DNA of 64,000 nucleotides, from NCBI RefSeq assembly GCF_022808615.1, contig NZ_JAKZKS010000010.1, positions 1 through 64,000 on the forward strand, given 5' to 3'. The notes under the pieces were generated by a model. It ran no database searches. It saw only the letters and a program-made list of their open reading frames with translations, and was not told the origin of the DNA. Source of the stretch: Bacillus sp. FJAT-47783. GTDB taxonomy: Bacteria; Bacillota; Bacilli; Bacillales; Aeribacillaceae. Positions 47,104 to 56,867 of the stretch are shown one piece after another. Positions within the stretch are counted from its first letter, which is position 1; each line of letters starts with the position of its first letter. The translations under genes and the position numbers were made by a program.

Positions 47104-48192
47104 TTAATCGAATGTATTTAAACGTTGTACACGAATCAGTGCATCAACGTCAGAAACGAGATTGTCAATCAGTTCAGCTGCGTGTATAAATTGGCTAAGC
47201 CTTGGGGATTGTCCGCACCAAAGCGACATAAATTCAGCTCGTTTTTGTTTAGCTGCTTCTTTTCGAATCGGCTGGGTCAATTGATTTTGTATTGGATAAG
47301 GAGGCAATGCGGACTCATGCTCCTTCATTTTTAGCACAAAATCATTCATAATCCCTCTAGCCGGCTTCCCACTGAAGGTTGACGTGACGACTGTTTTTTC
47401 TTCGGTACTGTTTATAATCGTTTGTTTGTATAAATCATGAGCCCCACTTTCGATAGAGGTAACAAATGCAGTGCCCATTTGAACAGCACCTGCTCCTAGA
47501 ATAAGAGATGAGAGGATGCCTCTTGCATCCATAATCCCGCCAGCTGCAATGACAGGGATTGACGTATTGTCTACAGTTTGTGGAATGAGCGACATCGTTC
47601 CGATCATCGCCTGTTCAAATGACTCGCAAAAACTGCCCCGATGGCCTCCTGCTTCACTTCCTTGCGCAACGATCATATCCATTCCAGCTTCTTCATTTAA
47701 AATAGTTTCTTGAACTGTTGTGGCTGTTCCGATTACGACGACCCCGTAACGTTTTAATTCTTGTATTACTTCTTTTGGCGGAATCCCAAATGTAAAACTA
47801 CAGACTGGAACGTTGTATTTTAAAATGATTTGCAGTTGCTCATCAAAAATGTTCGAATTCACGTTCAGTTTTTGAGGGTCATTTTTTATCCCTAATTGCT
47901 GTCTGAATGGTTCTAGTAAAGCCGTTGCTTCTTCTAGTTGAGTATCAGTGACAGAAGGACTTTCCGGAACAAAAAGATTGACGCCAAAAGGCAGCTCGGT
48001 CAATTCTTTTATTTTCCGAATATCTGACTCTAGTTGTTCCGGTGTCATATAACCGGCTCCAACCATCCCTAAACCACCTGCATTTGAAACAGCACTAACA
48101 AGCTCAGGTGTCGTAATTCCTCCCGCCATTCCAGCTTGAATAATCGGGTATTGAATAGACAGCCTGTTCGATACAGTCGTACGATTCCACAT
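47104..48192 (-). CDS. Nitronate monooxygenase-family flavoprotein
   Basis: A 362-residue FMN-binding TIM-barrel of the NMO/2-nitropropane dioxygenase family. It has the start QYPIIQAGMAGGITTPELV, the GSEAGGHRG phosphate-binding loop and a GAGAVQMGTAFVTS segment. Such enzymes oxidise nitronates; some are FabK-like. The ATG giving MWNRT is chosen because TAGGTGG is 5 bases upstream, while two other start codons overlap that site. Confidence 0.9.
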   Translation of the reverse strand: MWNRTTVSNRLSIQYPIIQAGMAGGITTPELVSAVSNAGGLGMVGAGYMTPEQLESDIRKIKELTELPFGVNLFVPESPSVTDTQLEEATALLEPFRQQLGIKNDPQKLNVNSNIFDEQLQIILKYNVPVCSFTFGIPPKEVIQELKRYGVVVIGTATTVQETILNEEAGMDMIVAQGSEAGGHRGSFCESFEQAMIGTMSLIPQTVDNTSIPVIAAGGIMDARGILSSLILGAGAVQMGTAFVTSIESGAHDLYKQTIINSTEEKTVVTSTFSGKPARGIMNDFVLKMKEHESALPPYPIQNQLTQPIRKEAAKQKRAEFMSLWCGQSPRLSQFIHAAELIDNLVSDVDALIRVQRLNTFD

Positions 48193-48344
48193 CATTTCCA
48201 CCTACCGTTTATTAATTAATTTAAAAACGAACATAAAACGCAAAAATGATTGAGAGTATTGAAACACAAAGGTAGTTTTTTCTAGATTATACCATGAAAA
48301 GAAAAGAGCATTCTATGTCGGCATAAAATATATTCAGAATTATT

Positions 48345-48373
48345 TTGACTTTCGTAATATTACATTGTACTAT
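48345..48373 (+). promoter_or_regulatory. Promoter of the dipeptidase operon
   Basis: TTGACT (48345-48350) and TACTAT (48368-48373) are 17 bases apart, about 47 bases before the dipeptidase start codon. A GTAATATTAC palindrome occupies the spacer. Confidence 0.6.
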
Positions 48374-48406
48374 ATTAAAAGAATTACAATATAACGTAAT
48401 CATTAC
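48354..48406. promoter_or_regulatory. Repeated GTAAT/ATTAC operator-like palindromes
   Basis: GTAATATTAC (48354-48363) lies in the promoter spacer. GTAAT-C-ATTAC (48396-48406) lies just before the ribosome binding site, with a further ATTAC half-site at 48383. Their position suggests an operator that blocks RNA polymerase. The XRE-cupin regulator encoded at 50741-51277 is a natural candidate, by inference. Confidence 0.55.
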
Positions 48407-48419
48407 AGGAGGATTTGTC

Positions 48420-49454
48420 TTGAAAGTTTTTGATTTACATTCAGACTTATTTACAGATATAGCATGGAGAAAAAATCTTGGTGAGAATAATGTTTTTGAT
48501 CGAATTCATTATCCAAAGCTTAAAGAAGGTGGTATTGAGTCGATCATTTGCGTTTTTTGGGTAGAACCAATATTTCGCAGTCAACCATATAATCGTTTTC
48601 TAACATTATTTAAACATGTAATGAATGATTTACTAGATTCTCAATATGCAAGTGTTTATGGTTCATGCCTGCATCAATCGAGTGATTCTGAAAAAATTCA
48701 AATTTATTTAGGACTTGAAGGGCTTAGTTTCATGGAAGGATGGGAAGGGGAGACGAATGCTTCAAAAATTGAAAACGCCTTCAAATCCCTTCATCAATGT
48801 AACTTCATCCACTCTATCTTCGCATGGAATGAGCACAATTTTTTAGCCACTGGCACAGGTGCATCGATTCCGCGGAAAGACGAGGGGCTAACGAATGATG
48901 GCAGAATCGCTGTTCAAAAAGCAAACGAGCATGGCTGGATTATAGATGTTTCCCACATAGATGAAACAAGCTTTTGGGATATATATCATACGAGCAATCG
49001 CCCAATCATGGCCTCACATAGCAACGCAAAAACGATCTGCCAGCATGAGCGAAATTTAACCGACGAACAAATAAAAGCCATTGCTGAAAATGGTGGAATT
49101 ATTGGGTTAAACAGTTACGGAGCATTTGTAGATCATGAAGCACCAACTGTTGATAGATTTATTGACCATGCCATCTATATTTCCTACCTTGTTGGACCGG
49201 AGCACGTTGCCTTCGGGTTTGATTTTGTAGACTATTTAACACCTTACCGTTTAGGGACAGGATTTCCTACATATACAAAAGACTTAGAGGATACATCCAA
49301 AATCCCTCATCTTCTGGATCAAATGAGTAAAAGAGGGTTTACAACGAAAGAGTTAGAAATGATTAGCTTTCAAAATGCTAATCAATATATAAAAAAATTT
49401 AGTGATAAAAGGGGAGTTAACAAAATTGAGTCAAACACTTATTCAAGCAGATGA
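48420..49454 (+). CDS. Membrane dipeptidase-type (M19) peptidase
   Basis: A 344-residue metallopeptidase of family M19 (renal dipeptidase fold). The metal ligands are visible: HSD at the start (DLHSDLF), Glu in LGLEG, His in DVSHIDE and ASHSNA, Asp in GFDFVDY. M19 enzymes cleave dipeptides and tolerate a D-residue at the C-terminal position. The TTG start has AGGAGG upstream. It overlaps the DUF819 transporter gene by 29 bases. Confidence 0.9.
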   Translation: MKVFDLHSDLFTDIAWRKNLGENNVFDRIHYPKLKEGGIESIICVFWVEPIFRSQPYNRFLTLFKHVMNDLLDSQYASVYGSCLHQSSDSEKIQIYLGLEGLSFMEGWEGETNASKIENAFKSLHQCNFIHSIFAWNEHNFLATGTGASIPRKDEGLTNDGRIAVQKANEHGWIIDVSHIDETSFWDIYHTSNRPIMASHSNAKTICQHERNLTDEQIKAIAENGGIIGLNSYGAFVDHEAPTVDRFIDHAIYISYLVGPEHVAFGFDFVDYLTPYRLGTGFPTYTKDLEDTSKIPHLLDQMSKRGFTTKELEMISFQNANQYIKKFSDKRGVNKIESNTYSSR

Positions 49455-50652
49455 TACGTTAACATTATGGGGAATCATTGTTGTATGGGCATCCGTAAGT
49501 ATATTCTTAGAACAAAGGTATAACTGGGCATCGAAAATTTCAGGTGCCATTATCGCCTTAATTGGTGCCATTATTTTATCAAACACAAAAATTATCCCAA
49601 CAGAATCGCCTGTTTATGATTCGATTTGGGGCGTTATTGTTCCGCTAGCCATACCACTGCTTCTATTTCATGTTAACATCGGAAGAATATGGAGAGAAAG
49701 TGGTAAATTACTCATTATCTTTCTACTAAGCTCAATTGGAACAGTAGCTGGGACCATTATTAGCTTCTTTTTATTAAAAGACCATATTCCGTATCTCGAT
49801 AAAATTGGTGCGATGATGAGTGCCTCTTATATTGGTGGTGGCGTTAACTTTGCGGCGATGGCAGCCAAATTTGAATTACCAGGTGAAATGGTTTCTGCTT
49901 CTGTCGTCGCTGATAATTTAATGATGGCTATTTACTTTGTTATTCTCATGATGATCCCAGCCATCTCGTTTTTCAAAAAAAGCTTTAGCACTCCTCACAT
50001 TCTTGAAGTAGAAAGCGGGAGCCATTCTGAAGAAGGAAAAACGTTAGCCGAAAGCTTTTGGAAAAGAAAAGAAATTTCTTTAAAAGATATTGCCTTATCC
50101 GTTGGGACTGCCTTTTTACTTGTCATCATTTCATTTAAGATTGCACAGTTTTTAGATACCACTATCCCTTCAGGAGAAAACGCTTCTATTATGATGAATC
50201 TGTTGAACGGGCTATTAGGAGATAAGTATTTATTGCTCACAACGATCACGTTTATTACGTTGGCACTATTCCCACGTTATTTTGAAAAGTTGAATGGAAG
50301 TCAAGAAGTCGGAACATACTTAATTTATTTATTCTTCGTTGTGATCGGAATACCGGCCTCCATTCCACTTATTATTCAAAATGCACCGTTATTATTAGTG
50401 TTTGTCTTTATTATCGCTACGATGAATCTGTTGATCTCTCTCACTGCTGGAAAGTTATTAAAAGCGAATCTTGAGGATGTCATTGTAGCTAGTAACGCAA
50501 ATATCGGAGGCCCTACAACAGCTGCTGCTTTAGCAATCGCTAAAGGATGGAAAAACTTAGTGGGGCCAATCATGGTAGTTGGAACGCTTGGGTATATTAT
50601 TGGGAACTATGTTGGAACATTACTTGGGTTTTGGTTTTCTAGTATGCTATAA
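49426..50652 (+). CDS. DUF819 membrane protein, likely transporter
   Basis: A 408-residue protein with about eleven membrane helices of the DUF819 family (relative of YjcL), with the conserved SASYIGGGVNFAAMA and ASNANIGGPTTAAALA glycine-rich loops that resemble 2-keto/malate-type permeases. It starts at TTG after GGGGAG, inside the end of the dipeptidase gene. The coupling suggests it handles a substrate or product of the dipeptidase, which is inference. Confidence 0.85.
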   Translation: MSQTLIQADDTLTLWGIIVVWASVSIFLEQRYNWASKISGAIIALIGAIILSNTKIIPTESPVYDSIWGVIVPLAIPLLLFHVNIGRIWRESGKLLIIFLLSSIGTVAGTIISFFLLKDHIPYLDKIGAMMSASYIGGGVNFAAMAAKFELPGEMVSASVVADNLMMAIYFVILMMIPAISFFKKSFSTPHILEVESGSHSEEGKTLAESFWKRKEISLKDIALSVGTAFLLVIISFKIAQFLDTTIPSGENASIMMNLLNGLLGDKYLLLTTITFITLALFPRYFEKLNGSQEVGTYLIYLFFVVIGIPASIPLIIQNAPLLLVFVFIIATMNLLISLTAGKLLKANLEDVIVASNANIGGPTTAAALAIAKGWKNLVGPIMVVGTLGYIIGNYVGTLLGFWFSSML

Positions 50653-50661
50653 GTAATACAT

Positions 50662-50700
50662 TTTGAAACCCGGCATTGTTACCAATTCCGGGTTTCATTG
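50662..50700 (+). terminator. Hairpin between the DUF819 gene and the XRE-cupin gene
   Basis: GAAACCCGG pairs with CCGGGTTTC over a 14-base loop, followed by a T-poor tail (ATTG). It may be a weak terminator or a stabilising hairpin. Confidence 0.6.
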
Positions 50701-50740
50701 TATGATATAATATCTTAAAAAATAAACAGAGGGAGATTAT

Positions 50741-51277
50741 ATGTTTGATGGTGCAAAAATCCGAATGTTACGAACAGCTCAAAAACTATCTTTAAAAGAG
50801 TTGGCAGAAAAGTCGGGTGTTAGTGTGAGTATGATTAGCCAAATTGAACGAAAAGTGACAGACCCAACTTTAACTACTCTTTATAAGCTATGCAAAGGCT
50901 TAGACGTATCGATTTCCTCTCTTTTAGGAAACGATGAGCATTCTACTCATATTATTCGAAAAGATGAGCGGAAGACGCTATTATTTCCTACATCCCATTC
51001 TAAATATCAATTGTTAACCCCCATTACAGAGGGCAGTATTGAAATGATTATGATTCATCTAGAACCAGGTCAAGAAGATCAACAACTCGTTGAGCATACT
51101 GGTGAAGAATGTGGCTATATGTTAAAAGGGAATATGACCGTCATTCTAGGTGATGAAGAATATATTTTAAACGAAGGGGATTCGATTCGCTTTAAAAGTA
51201 CCGTTCCCCATCGATTCTTTAACCATTCAAATGAAACCGCTATATCCATATGGGCGATGACAGGACGCGTTTTGTAA
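50741..51277 (+). CDS. XRE-family regulator with C-terminal cupin domain
   Basis: A 178-residue transcription factor: N-terminal HTH (residues about 5-60, LSLKELAEKSGVSVSMISQIE) and a C-terminal cupin domain (about 100-175, HTGEECGYMLKGNMTV) that would bind a small ligand. Such regulators often control amino-acid or amine uptake. It follows the dipeptidase/DUF819 pair and is separated from it by a hairpin. GAGGGAG precedes the ATG. Confidence 0.9.
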   Translation: MFDGAKIRMLRTAQKLSLKELAEKSGVSVSMISQIERKVTDPTLTTLYKLCKGLDVSISSLLGNDEHSTHIIRKDERKTLLFPTSHSKYQLLTPITEGSIEMIMIHLEPGQEDQQLVEHTGEECGYMLKGNMTVILGDEEYILNEGDSIRFKSTVPHRFFNHSNETAISIWAMTGRVL

Positions 51278-51296
51278 CGGAGCGTCCTGTTTTTTG
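51258..51296 (+). terminator. Terminator of the XRE-cupin gene
   Basis: ACAGGACGC pairs perfectly with GCGTCCTGT and is followed by TTTTTTG. The stem overlaps the stop codon. Confidence 0.85.
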
Positions 51297-51347
51297 TTCT
51301 ACTATCAGAATGTATATCATGTAAGAAAATTCACTAGGGTTAATGAG

Positions 51348-51465
51348 GTCTTCGGTGTCTAGCTCCAGTGCCTCCCCCCTCGAAGTCATCCAATAAAAGC
51401 AAGGAGCGCCTTTATTGGATGAAGAACATTTTTGCCCGAGGGTGATCAAGGCTTTTGTGCATTTC
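51348..51465 (+). repeat. Dispersed Bacillus-type intergenic repeat, copy 2
   Basis: It shares, in order, the words TCTTCGGTGTCTAGCTCCAG, GTGCCT, CCCCTCGAAGTCA, GAAGAACATTTTT and GAGGGTGATCAAGG with the minus-strand block at 2583-2691. An inner hairpin forms from CCAATAAA and TTTATTGG. It lies between convergent genes and has no ORF. Confidence 0.7.
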
Positions 51466-51482
51466 TTAAGGGAGATCAATAA

Positions 51483-52598
51483 TTATTCAAACGCTTGTGC
51501 GATATCATAGTCACTTGGATTTAATTCTGTTTCTTCCCCTAATGCAAGTTTTGCGATTTCTAATCCTACATAAGGACCTGCTGTTAGCCCTGAAGCTCCA
51601 AGACCGTTTGCAACGATGAGATTTTTGTAGTTTGGGGCATGCCCAAACACAGGTAAAAATCCTGGTGTAAACGGTCGGAACCCGACCCGAGTTTCTACAA
51701 CTGTACTTTCTTTTAATCCTGGAGCAACTGTTAATGCTTTTGTTAACACTTCTTCTAGTCCACCCGCTGTCACACGTAAATCAAAGCCTACATCATCTTC
51801 ATGCGTTGCTCCTACTACGATGCGACCATCTTCAAAGGCAAGCAAATATTGGTTGTTAGGTGGCATCACAACAGGCCAATCATTCGTATTCATCTCCGGC
51901 ACATGTAAATGAACAATTTGCGCTTTTTGCGGAGAGACGAGGAAATGAAGACCTAAAGGTGAAAAGAGTTCTTTCGCCCAAGCACCTGCTGTAACGATGA
52001 CTTGATCTCCTTCAATAAACTCATCATTTACCTTTACACCTTTTATTTGTTGTTGATCAGAAACAAGCTCAGCTTCACCATCGTAAAATTGAGCGCCTCT
52101 TTTTTTTACAGCTCGAAGTAATGCTTCTCTTAACGCTCTCCCATTGACACGAGCTGCTCCACTAACATGTAGTGAAAAGTATTCATCAGCTAATGGTGGG
52201 AATAAAGCTTTCGTCTCTTCTTTAGATAGACGAGTAATCTCCCCAATCTCAGGTGCTTCTTCTCTTCGTTTTAATACTCTTTCACGCATTTTTTCTAGCT
52301 TTTTCTCATCGGTATGAAGACTAATGGCTCCAACACGTTGATAACCTGTTTCTTCTTCCCCGTCTTCTTTTAAACATTCGATTAATGTTGGATAGTACTT
52401 CGCTCCACCCTTGGCTAAACGATACCAAGCTTTGTTTCGTCTTTGCGAAAGCCATGGACAAACAATTCCAGCCGCTGCATCCGTTGCTTGACCCGAATCG
52501 TTTCTATCGACAATCGTTACCTTTACACCTCTTCTAGCTAAATGATAAGCAGTTGAAGCTCCTAAAATTCCTGCACCTACGACAATATAATGATTCAT
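51483..52598 (-). CDS. DadA-like D-amino-acid/glycine oxidase family flavoprotein
   Basis: A 371-residue FAD protein of the DAO superfamily: dinucleotide motif VVGAGILGASTAYHLARRG at the N-terminus, the FAD-binding DAAAGIVCPW, and a C-terminal GLGASGLTAGPYVG. Family members oxidise D-amino acids, glycine or sarcosine. Its position beside a D-serine dehydratase gene favours D-amino acids. The ATG at 52598 follows AAAAGGTG; an upstream ATG adds unconserved residues. Confidence 0.85.
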   Translation of the reverse strand: MNHYIVVGAGILGASTAYHLARRGVKVTIVDRNDSGQATDAAAGIVCPWLSQRRNKAWYRLAKGGAKYYPTLIECLKEDGEEETGYQRVGAISLHTDEKKLEKMRERVLKRREEAPEIGEITRLSKEETKALFPPLADEYFSLHVSGAARVNGRALREALLRAVKKRGAQFYDGEAELVSDQQQIKGVKVNDEFIEGDQVIVTAGAWAKELFSPLGLHFLVSPQKAQIVHLHVPEMNTNDWPVVMPPNNQYLLAFEDGRIVVGATHEDDVGFDLRVTAGGLEEVLTKALTVAPGLKESTVVETRVGFRPFTPGFLPVFGHAPNYKNLIVANGLGASGLTAGPYVGLEIAKLALGEETELNPSDYDIAQAFE

Positions 52599-52677
52599 GA
52601 CAAACACCTTTTCTTCTTGAAGTCTCTTTCGATATTTTAACAAAGATTCATCACGTTACAAATGATGATGCTGAAAA

Positions 52678-52710
52678 TGAAAAGCAGGGACTCATTTCTC
52701 CCTGCTTTCA
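52678..52710 (-). terminator. Terminator of dsdA
   Basis: On the minus strand AAAGCAGGGA pairs with TCCCTGCTTT over an 8-base loop, followed by TCATTTTC. Confidence 0.82.
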
Positions 52711-52720
52711 TATGAACAAA

Positions 52721-54082
52721 TTATTTAAGTAACACCTCGCCCTTTCGATAATAATCTTCCATAACGTCCTTCGGTACCATACTGCCACCTGTTGCCCATG
52801 CGATGTGGACAGCGTTTTTCATTTTATCTTTAAGGTTATTTTTAGTCATGTAATTTCGACCATTTTCAGATTGGAAAAGCTTAGCAGGTCCAGCGACACC
52901 CGCTAAGGCAGAAGGTTCCAAACTGATTTTTTCTACATCGATCATTTTCTTTAACAATGTATATAACTTTTCATCTGAAACCGTGTAAACGCCACTTATG
53001 AGATGTTCAAGTGTTTTTCCGACAAAGCCAGAAGGTCTTCCAACGGCTAAACCGTCTGCATCCGTTATGTTATCAATGCCAATTTCTTGTACGGAGATTT
53101 TTTCATGTAAACCAGTCATTAATCCGAGCAGCATACACGGTGAGTGAGTCGGTTCCGCAAAGAAGCAATGAACATGATCTTGAAACAATAGCTTTAAGCC
53201 AAAGGCTACTCCGCCTGGTCCTCCTCCAACACCGCATGGAAGATAGACAAACAGGGGATGTTGTTCGTCAACTACAATATTTAGATCGTCAAGCTGCTTC
53301 TTTAAACGGCTTGCTGCAACTGCATAGCCCAAAAATAAATTTTTCGAGTTTTCATCATCGATAAAATACATCGCTTTATCCGATTCAGCCTGTTTACGCC
53401 CTTCTTCTACCGCCTTACTATAATCGGATTCGTATTCGATGACCGTTACACCTTTTTCCCTAAGCAAATCTTTTTTCCATTGCTTCGCATCTTGAGACAT
53501 ATGCACGTAAACATTGAAGCCGAGCTCGGCGCTCATTATTCCGATGCTGAGCCCAAGGTTACCTGTTGAGCCAACGGCAATCGAATAGTCGGAATAAAAT
53601 TGTTTAAACCGTTCACTATTTAAAATCGAATAATCATCCTTTATTGAAAGCAATCCATTTTCAATCGCTAAATGTTCCGCATGCTTTAATACTTCATAAA
53701 TTCCACCTCTAGCTTTAATGGAACCAGAGATGGCAAGGTGACTATCACATTTTAACAGTACCTCGCCATCGATATCTTGATGTGTTATCTTTTCTAGTTC
53801 ATGCCTCATGTTTTCAATTTTGACAAGTGGAGATTCGATGATGCCTCCATCTTGTTTTGTTTCCGGAAAAACCTTTGCGATATAAGGAGCAAAACGCTCA
53901 AGTCTTAATGCTGCATCCTTCACATCTTCTTCCGTCAAGTTAATTTGTTGGATCGCCTGTTCAAAACTCTCGTACTTTGGATTTGCCCAAAATACTTCTT
54001 CTGTTTTCATTAATTTTTCTAATAGAGGGTATTTTTCTTTCCATTCGGTTAATGTTTTTCCTACAATGGTCTTTTCGTTCAC
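52721..54082 (-). CDS. dsdA: D-serine ammonia-lyase (dehydratase)
   Basis: A 453-residue PLP enzyme converting D-serine to pyruvate and ammonia. The PLP lysine is in [13 protein letters not shown] and the phosphate-binding glycine loop is [13 protein letters not shown]. Size and motifs fit DsdA. No DsdC-type activator is adjacent, and it has its own terminator. Confidence 0.94.
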   Translation of the reverse strand: MNEKTIVGKTLTEWKEKYPLLEKLMKTEEVFWANPKYESFEQAIQQINLTEEDVKDAALRLERFAPYIAKVFPETKQDGGIIESPLVKIENMRHELEKITHQDIDGEVLLKCDSHLAISGSIKARGGIYEVLKHAEHLAIENGLLSIKDDYSILNSERFKQFYSDYSIAVGSTGNLGLSIGIMSAELGFNVYVHMSQDAKQWKKDLLREKGVTVIEYESDYSKAVEEGRKQAESDKAMYFIDDENSKNLFLGYAVAASRLKKQLDDLNIVVDEQHPLFVYLPCGVGGGPGGVAFGLKLLFQDHVHCFFAEPTHSPCMLLGLMTGLHEKISVQEIGIDNITDADGLAVGRPSGFVGKTLEHLISGVYTVSDEKLYTLLKKMIDVEKISLEPSALAGVAGPAKLFQSENGRNYMTKNNLKDKMKNAVHIAWATGGSMVPKDVMEDYYRKGEVLLK

Positions 54083-54169
54083 ATTTTCACCCCTTTTTAT
54101 AAGCTACCGTAACACTATTCAGTAACTATTATACCGTCATTTTTCATTCCGTTTTATGGAGCTTAAAAA

Positions 54170-54538
54170 TTATTCAACATCTATTTGTTGCACAGGTTGA
54201 ACTACACTATGAGGTTCATCCTCTGTATCAGATACTTTAAGTCCAATGACCCCTGCAATAATCAGTAAAATAGATAAAAGCTTTATCCATGAAAAGGATT
54301 CTTTAAAAACGAGTACACCGACTACAAAAACGAGCATCGTACCTACTCCCGACCATATTGCATAAGCGATACTAAGGTCAATTTTCTTCACGACAAGTGC
54401 AAAAATAGCAAAACAAAAGCCGTAAAAAACAAAGATGCCAATGGAAGGAACGAGTTTCGTTAACCCGTTCGATAATTTCATACTAATCGTTCCAGCAACT
54501 TCAAGTAAAATGGTCACTGCTAATAAAATCCACGCCAT
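54170..54538 (-). CDS. Small multidrug resistance (SMR) family exporter
   Basis: A 122-residue protein with four membrane helices and the essential glutamate in helix 1 (LLEVAGT). The YAIWSGVGT motif in helix 3 is typical. SMR proteins export lipophilic cations or guanidinium, and which applies is not known. It has a slightly long, charged C-terminal tail. It is single, with no partner SMR gene and no guanidine riboswitch noticed. Confidence 0.9.
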   Translation of the reverse strand: MAWILLAVTILLEVAGTISMKLSNGLTKLVPSIGIFVFYGFCFAIFALVVKKIDLSIAYAIWSGVGTMLVFVVGVLVFKESFSWIKLLSILLIIAGVIGLKVSDTEDEPHSVVQPVQQIDVE

Positions 54539-54634
54539 TTGTATCCCTCCATTTTAATTTATTACACTGTAAGTTTGTTCTTCGTTTTATTCATACTCTC
54601 AAACTCACACAAGGTCAAGATTCAAAATACTATA

Positions 54635-54662
54635 AAAAGCACCGCCTTTTGGCGATGCCTTT
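54635..54662 (-). terminator. Terminator of the ABC/PHP/HAD operon
   Basis: On the minus strand GGCATCGCC pairs with GGCGGTGCT (wobble pairs allowed) over AAAA, followed by TTTTATAG, at the stop codon of the HAD gene. Confidence 0.78.
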
Positions 54663-55404
54663 AAGATGCCTCCCATAAAAAAGAGCCGTTTTCAAACAGT
54701 TTCCCGATATGTTCAATAACATAGTCGCTTTCATTTGCTAAATCCTCTATCAAGCTTGTCCCCGTTAGAACTCCCACTTTCAGCCCAGCTTGTGAATTAG
54801 AAGCGAACTGCATATCGACGAGATTGTCTCCAACCATTGCCACTTCTTTACTCGCAAGATTAAACTTCTCACAAAAAACTTGAAACATATGTGGACTTGG
54901 CTTTTTTTCGTAAAAATCGCTCGTTCCGATAAAATCGAAATAATCGGTTACATTTAATGCCTTTAAGCAAATCATCGTAATGTCATAATCATCTGCTGTT
55001 GCAATCCCGAGTTTGATTCCTTTTTTCTTCAAATTCGAAAACAAATCATGTAAATCTGCCGTAGGGAAAATAAGATGTTTTTGTTCTTTTACGAGCTGAA
55101 CTAACTCTTTTTCCAAGTATTGTTTTAATCTTTCTTTTTCTTCGATGATGTCATTTTTCTTTAATACTTCTAGAAACGATTCGGCAATATCATCTGTTGT
55201 ACCAGAGGCAAAAATACCATTCGGTAAAATCTCCGTTTCTGTTACACCAATGCTCGATAACAATTGATGGGTAAGTTCTGCTTCGTTTTTAACACGATAA
55301 CGGTTGCATATATTTTTCACTAATTGTTTTAGCACTTGGGGCCATAGCCCGTGAAACTTTAAAATGGTGCCATCTTTGTCAAATAAAATCCCTTTAATCT
55401 TCAA
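54661..55404 (-). CDS. HAD-family phosphatase
   Basis: A 247-residue haloacid dehalogenase-type hydrolase: motif I FDKDGTI, a helical cap (about 20-85), motif II near GIATADDYD, and motifs III/IV (KKPSP, VGDNLVDM). It resembles phosphoglycolate phosphatase-like enzymes. The start is TTG with GAAGGAA very close. It is the last gene of the DeoR-linked ABC operon and would dephosphorylate a product of that pathway, by inference. Confidence 0.87.
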   Translation of the reverse strand: MKIKGILFDKDGTILKFHGLWPQVLKQLVKNICNRYRVKNEAELTHQLLSSIGVTETEILPNGIFASGTTDDIAESFLEVLKKNDIIEEKERLKQYLEKELVQLVKEQKHLIFPTADLHDLFSNLKKKGIKLGIATADDYDITMICLKALNVTDYFDFIGTSDFYEKKPSPHMFQVFCEKFNLASKEVAMVGDNLVDMQFASNSQAGLKVGVLTGTSLIEDLANESDYVIEHIGKLFENGSFLWEAS

Positions 55405-55420
55405 TTCCTTCTTCCCCTGA

Positions 55421-56857
55421 CTAGTTTAATAGTTCACCCCATGTTTTCATCGTAGGTGTTTTCTTTCCTTTATAAATTGGATTTGAAAATGCGAGTAATT
55501 CACCACTTTTACTTCTAATTTCAAACCGGAGCCATTGAAAATCGCTATCTACAAAATTAGCTGTATACGAATAAGATTTATTCGGCTCGATTGTTTCTTT
55601 AAGAAGAATGGAGCCATTCTGAACCCAAACAATGTCACATTCTTCTCCCCACTTTTCCAGCTCTATCGTAAACTGAACGATCGAATCGTCTTCAATCTCA
55701 GATCCTAGTAACACTTCACGATCATCACTGCGAATATCTAGCTTTAAATCAATAAATCTAGTAACATATACACTTCCACGCTTAATCCCATTTAATATAG
55801 AAGATGCTGACAAACCTTCTGCCCAAACATACGTGGCTGGGTCTCCAATTAAAGAAGGAACAGTAGCACCTGGGTACTTTTCCGTTGGGCGCATATGCGA
55901 ATCAGATCCACCAATTCCAGCAATTCGATAACCATCATTTAATAGTTTGTTCCATAAGTGAAGAACTTCTTCTGTTGCTTTTGGATTATCTTTGAAAGTT
56001 GGGTCATTCCAAATTTCGATAACATCTACCTCTTCAAGAAGCGTTTCAGTAAATTGCCAGTCCCATGGCTTTAGCATTGGGTGATTGATCGAGCGAACAC
56101 CAGAAGCATCCTTTACGTCTTTCAATATCCGATTCATCCCTTTCTCGGATTCCATGCCTCCATCCTCACCATAAGGTCGCCAATCGACCCATTTTTGAAC
56201 ACCAAGTGCATTGAAGTGCCCCTTTGTAGAAGTAATTTCGACTCCTGGTATGACTAGAATATCACTTTTCAACCATTTCGTCGGAATAATATTATGATCG
56301 GTAGCAACGAAAAAGTCTAAACCCATATGGCGAGCCGATTCCATTCCCTCTTCGACCGTTAACTTTCCATCTGAAAGATTCGTATGTGTATGAAAATCTC
56401 CTTTATACCATTTAGTTTCTGATTGCACTTCTTCATTTGGGTTCCATGCCTTTAACGCAAATTCTCCTTCATATTGATTGCTGACAAATGCCTCTATTTC
56501 ATAAGGAAAGAGTGAAGGCAATTCATTATTACCAATCTCGACATGATAGGTAAACGGAATCGACTTCATCGAAATCATTTCCATACGCCACTCACCTTCT
56601 TGAATAGGCCCCGGAACAGTAGAGTAGCTTGATGTCTCGTAATGATCACTAATAACCATTTCGATTCGTTCATTTAATAATAAGGCTTGGGCTCTTACGA
56701 CTCCTTTTGGATCGGCAATACGCAACTCACACCAACCTTTTTCTTCTTTTTCAAAATGAATTTTCAGCCATTTACACGGCTTGGAAATATGAATCGTTTG
56801 AAACGTAAAGGGTGTGTTAAAAACACCCTTTACTTCATTCAGATGAATAGTTGTCAT
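55421..56857 (-). CDS. CehA/McbA-type PHP-domain metallohydrolase
   Basis: A 478-residue protein. The first 150 residues look like a beta-rich accessory domain, followed by a PHP hydrolase domain (about 155-375) with metal ligands in DFHTHTNLSDG, VATDHN and GGSDSH. The C-terminus is again beta-rich. CehA/McbA proteins hydrolyse phosphoesters or carbamates. It lies between the binding-protein gene and the HAD phosphatase. No signal peptide is seen. Confidence 0.88.
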   Translation of the reverse strand: MTTIHLNEVKGVFNTPFTFQTIHISKPCKWLKIHFEKEEKGWCELRIADPKGVVRAQALLLNERIEMVISDHYETSSYSTVPGPIQEGEWRMEMISMKSIPFTYHVEIGNNELPSLFPYEIEAFVSNQYEGEFALKAWNPNEEVQSETKWYKGDFHTHTNLSDGKLTVEEGMESARHMGLDFFVATDHNIIPTKWLKSDILVIPGVEITSTKGHFNALGVQKWVDWRPYGEDGGMESEKGMNRILKDVKDASGVRSINHPMLKPWDWQFTETLLEEVDVIEIWNDPTFKDNPKATEEVLHLWNKLLNDGYRIAGIGGSDSHMRPTEKYPGATVPSLIGDPATYVWAEGLSASSILNGIKRGSVYVTRFIDLKLDIRSDDREVLLGSEIEDDSIVQFTIELEKWGEECDIVWVQNGSILLKETIEPNKSYSYTANFVDSDFQWLRFEIRSKSGELLAFSNPIYKGKKTPTMKTWGELLN

Positions 56858-56867
56858 TCTTTACACC

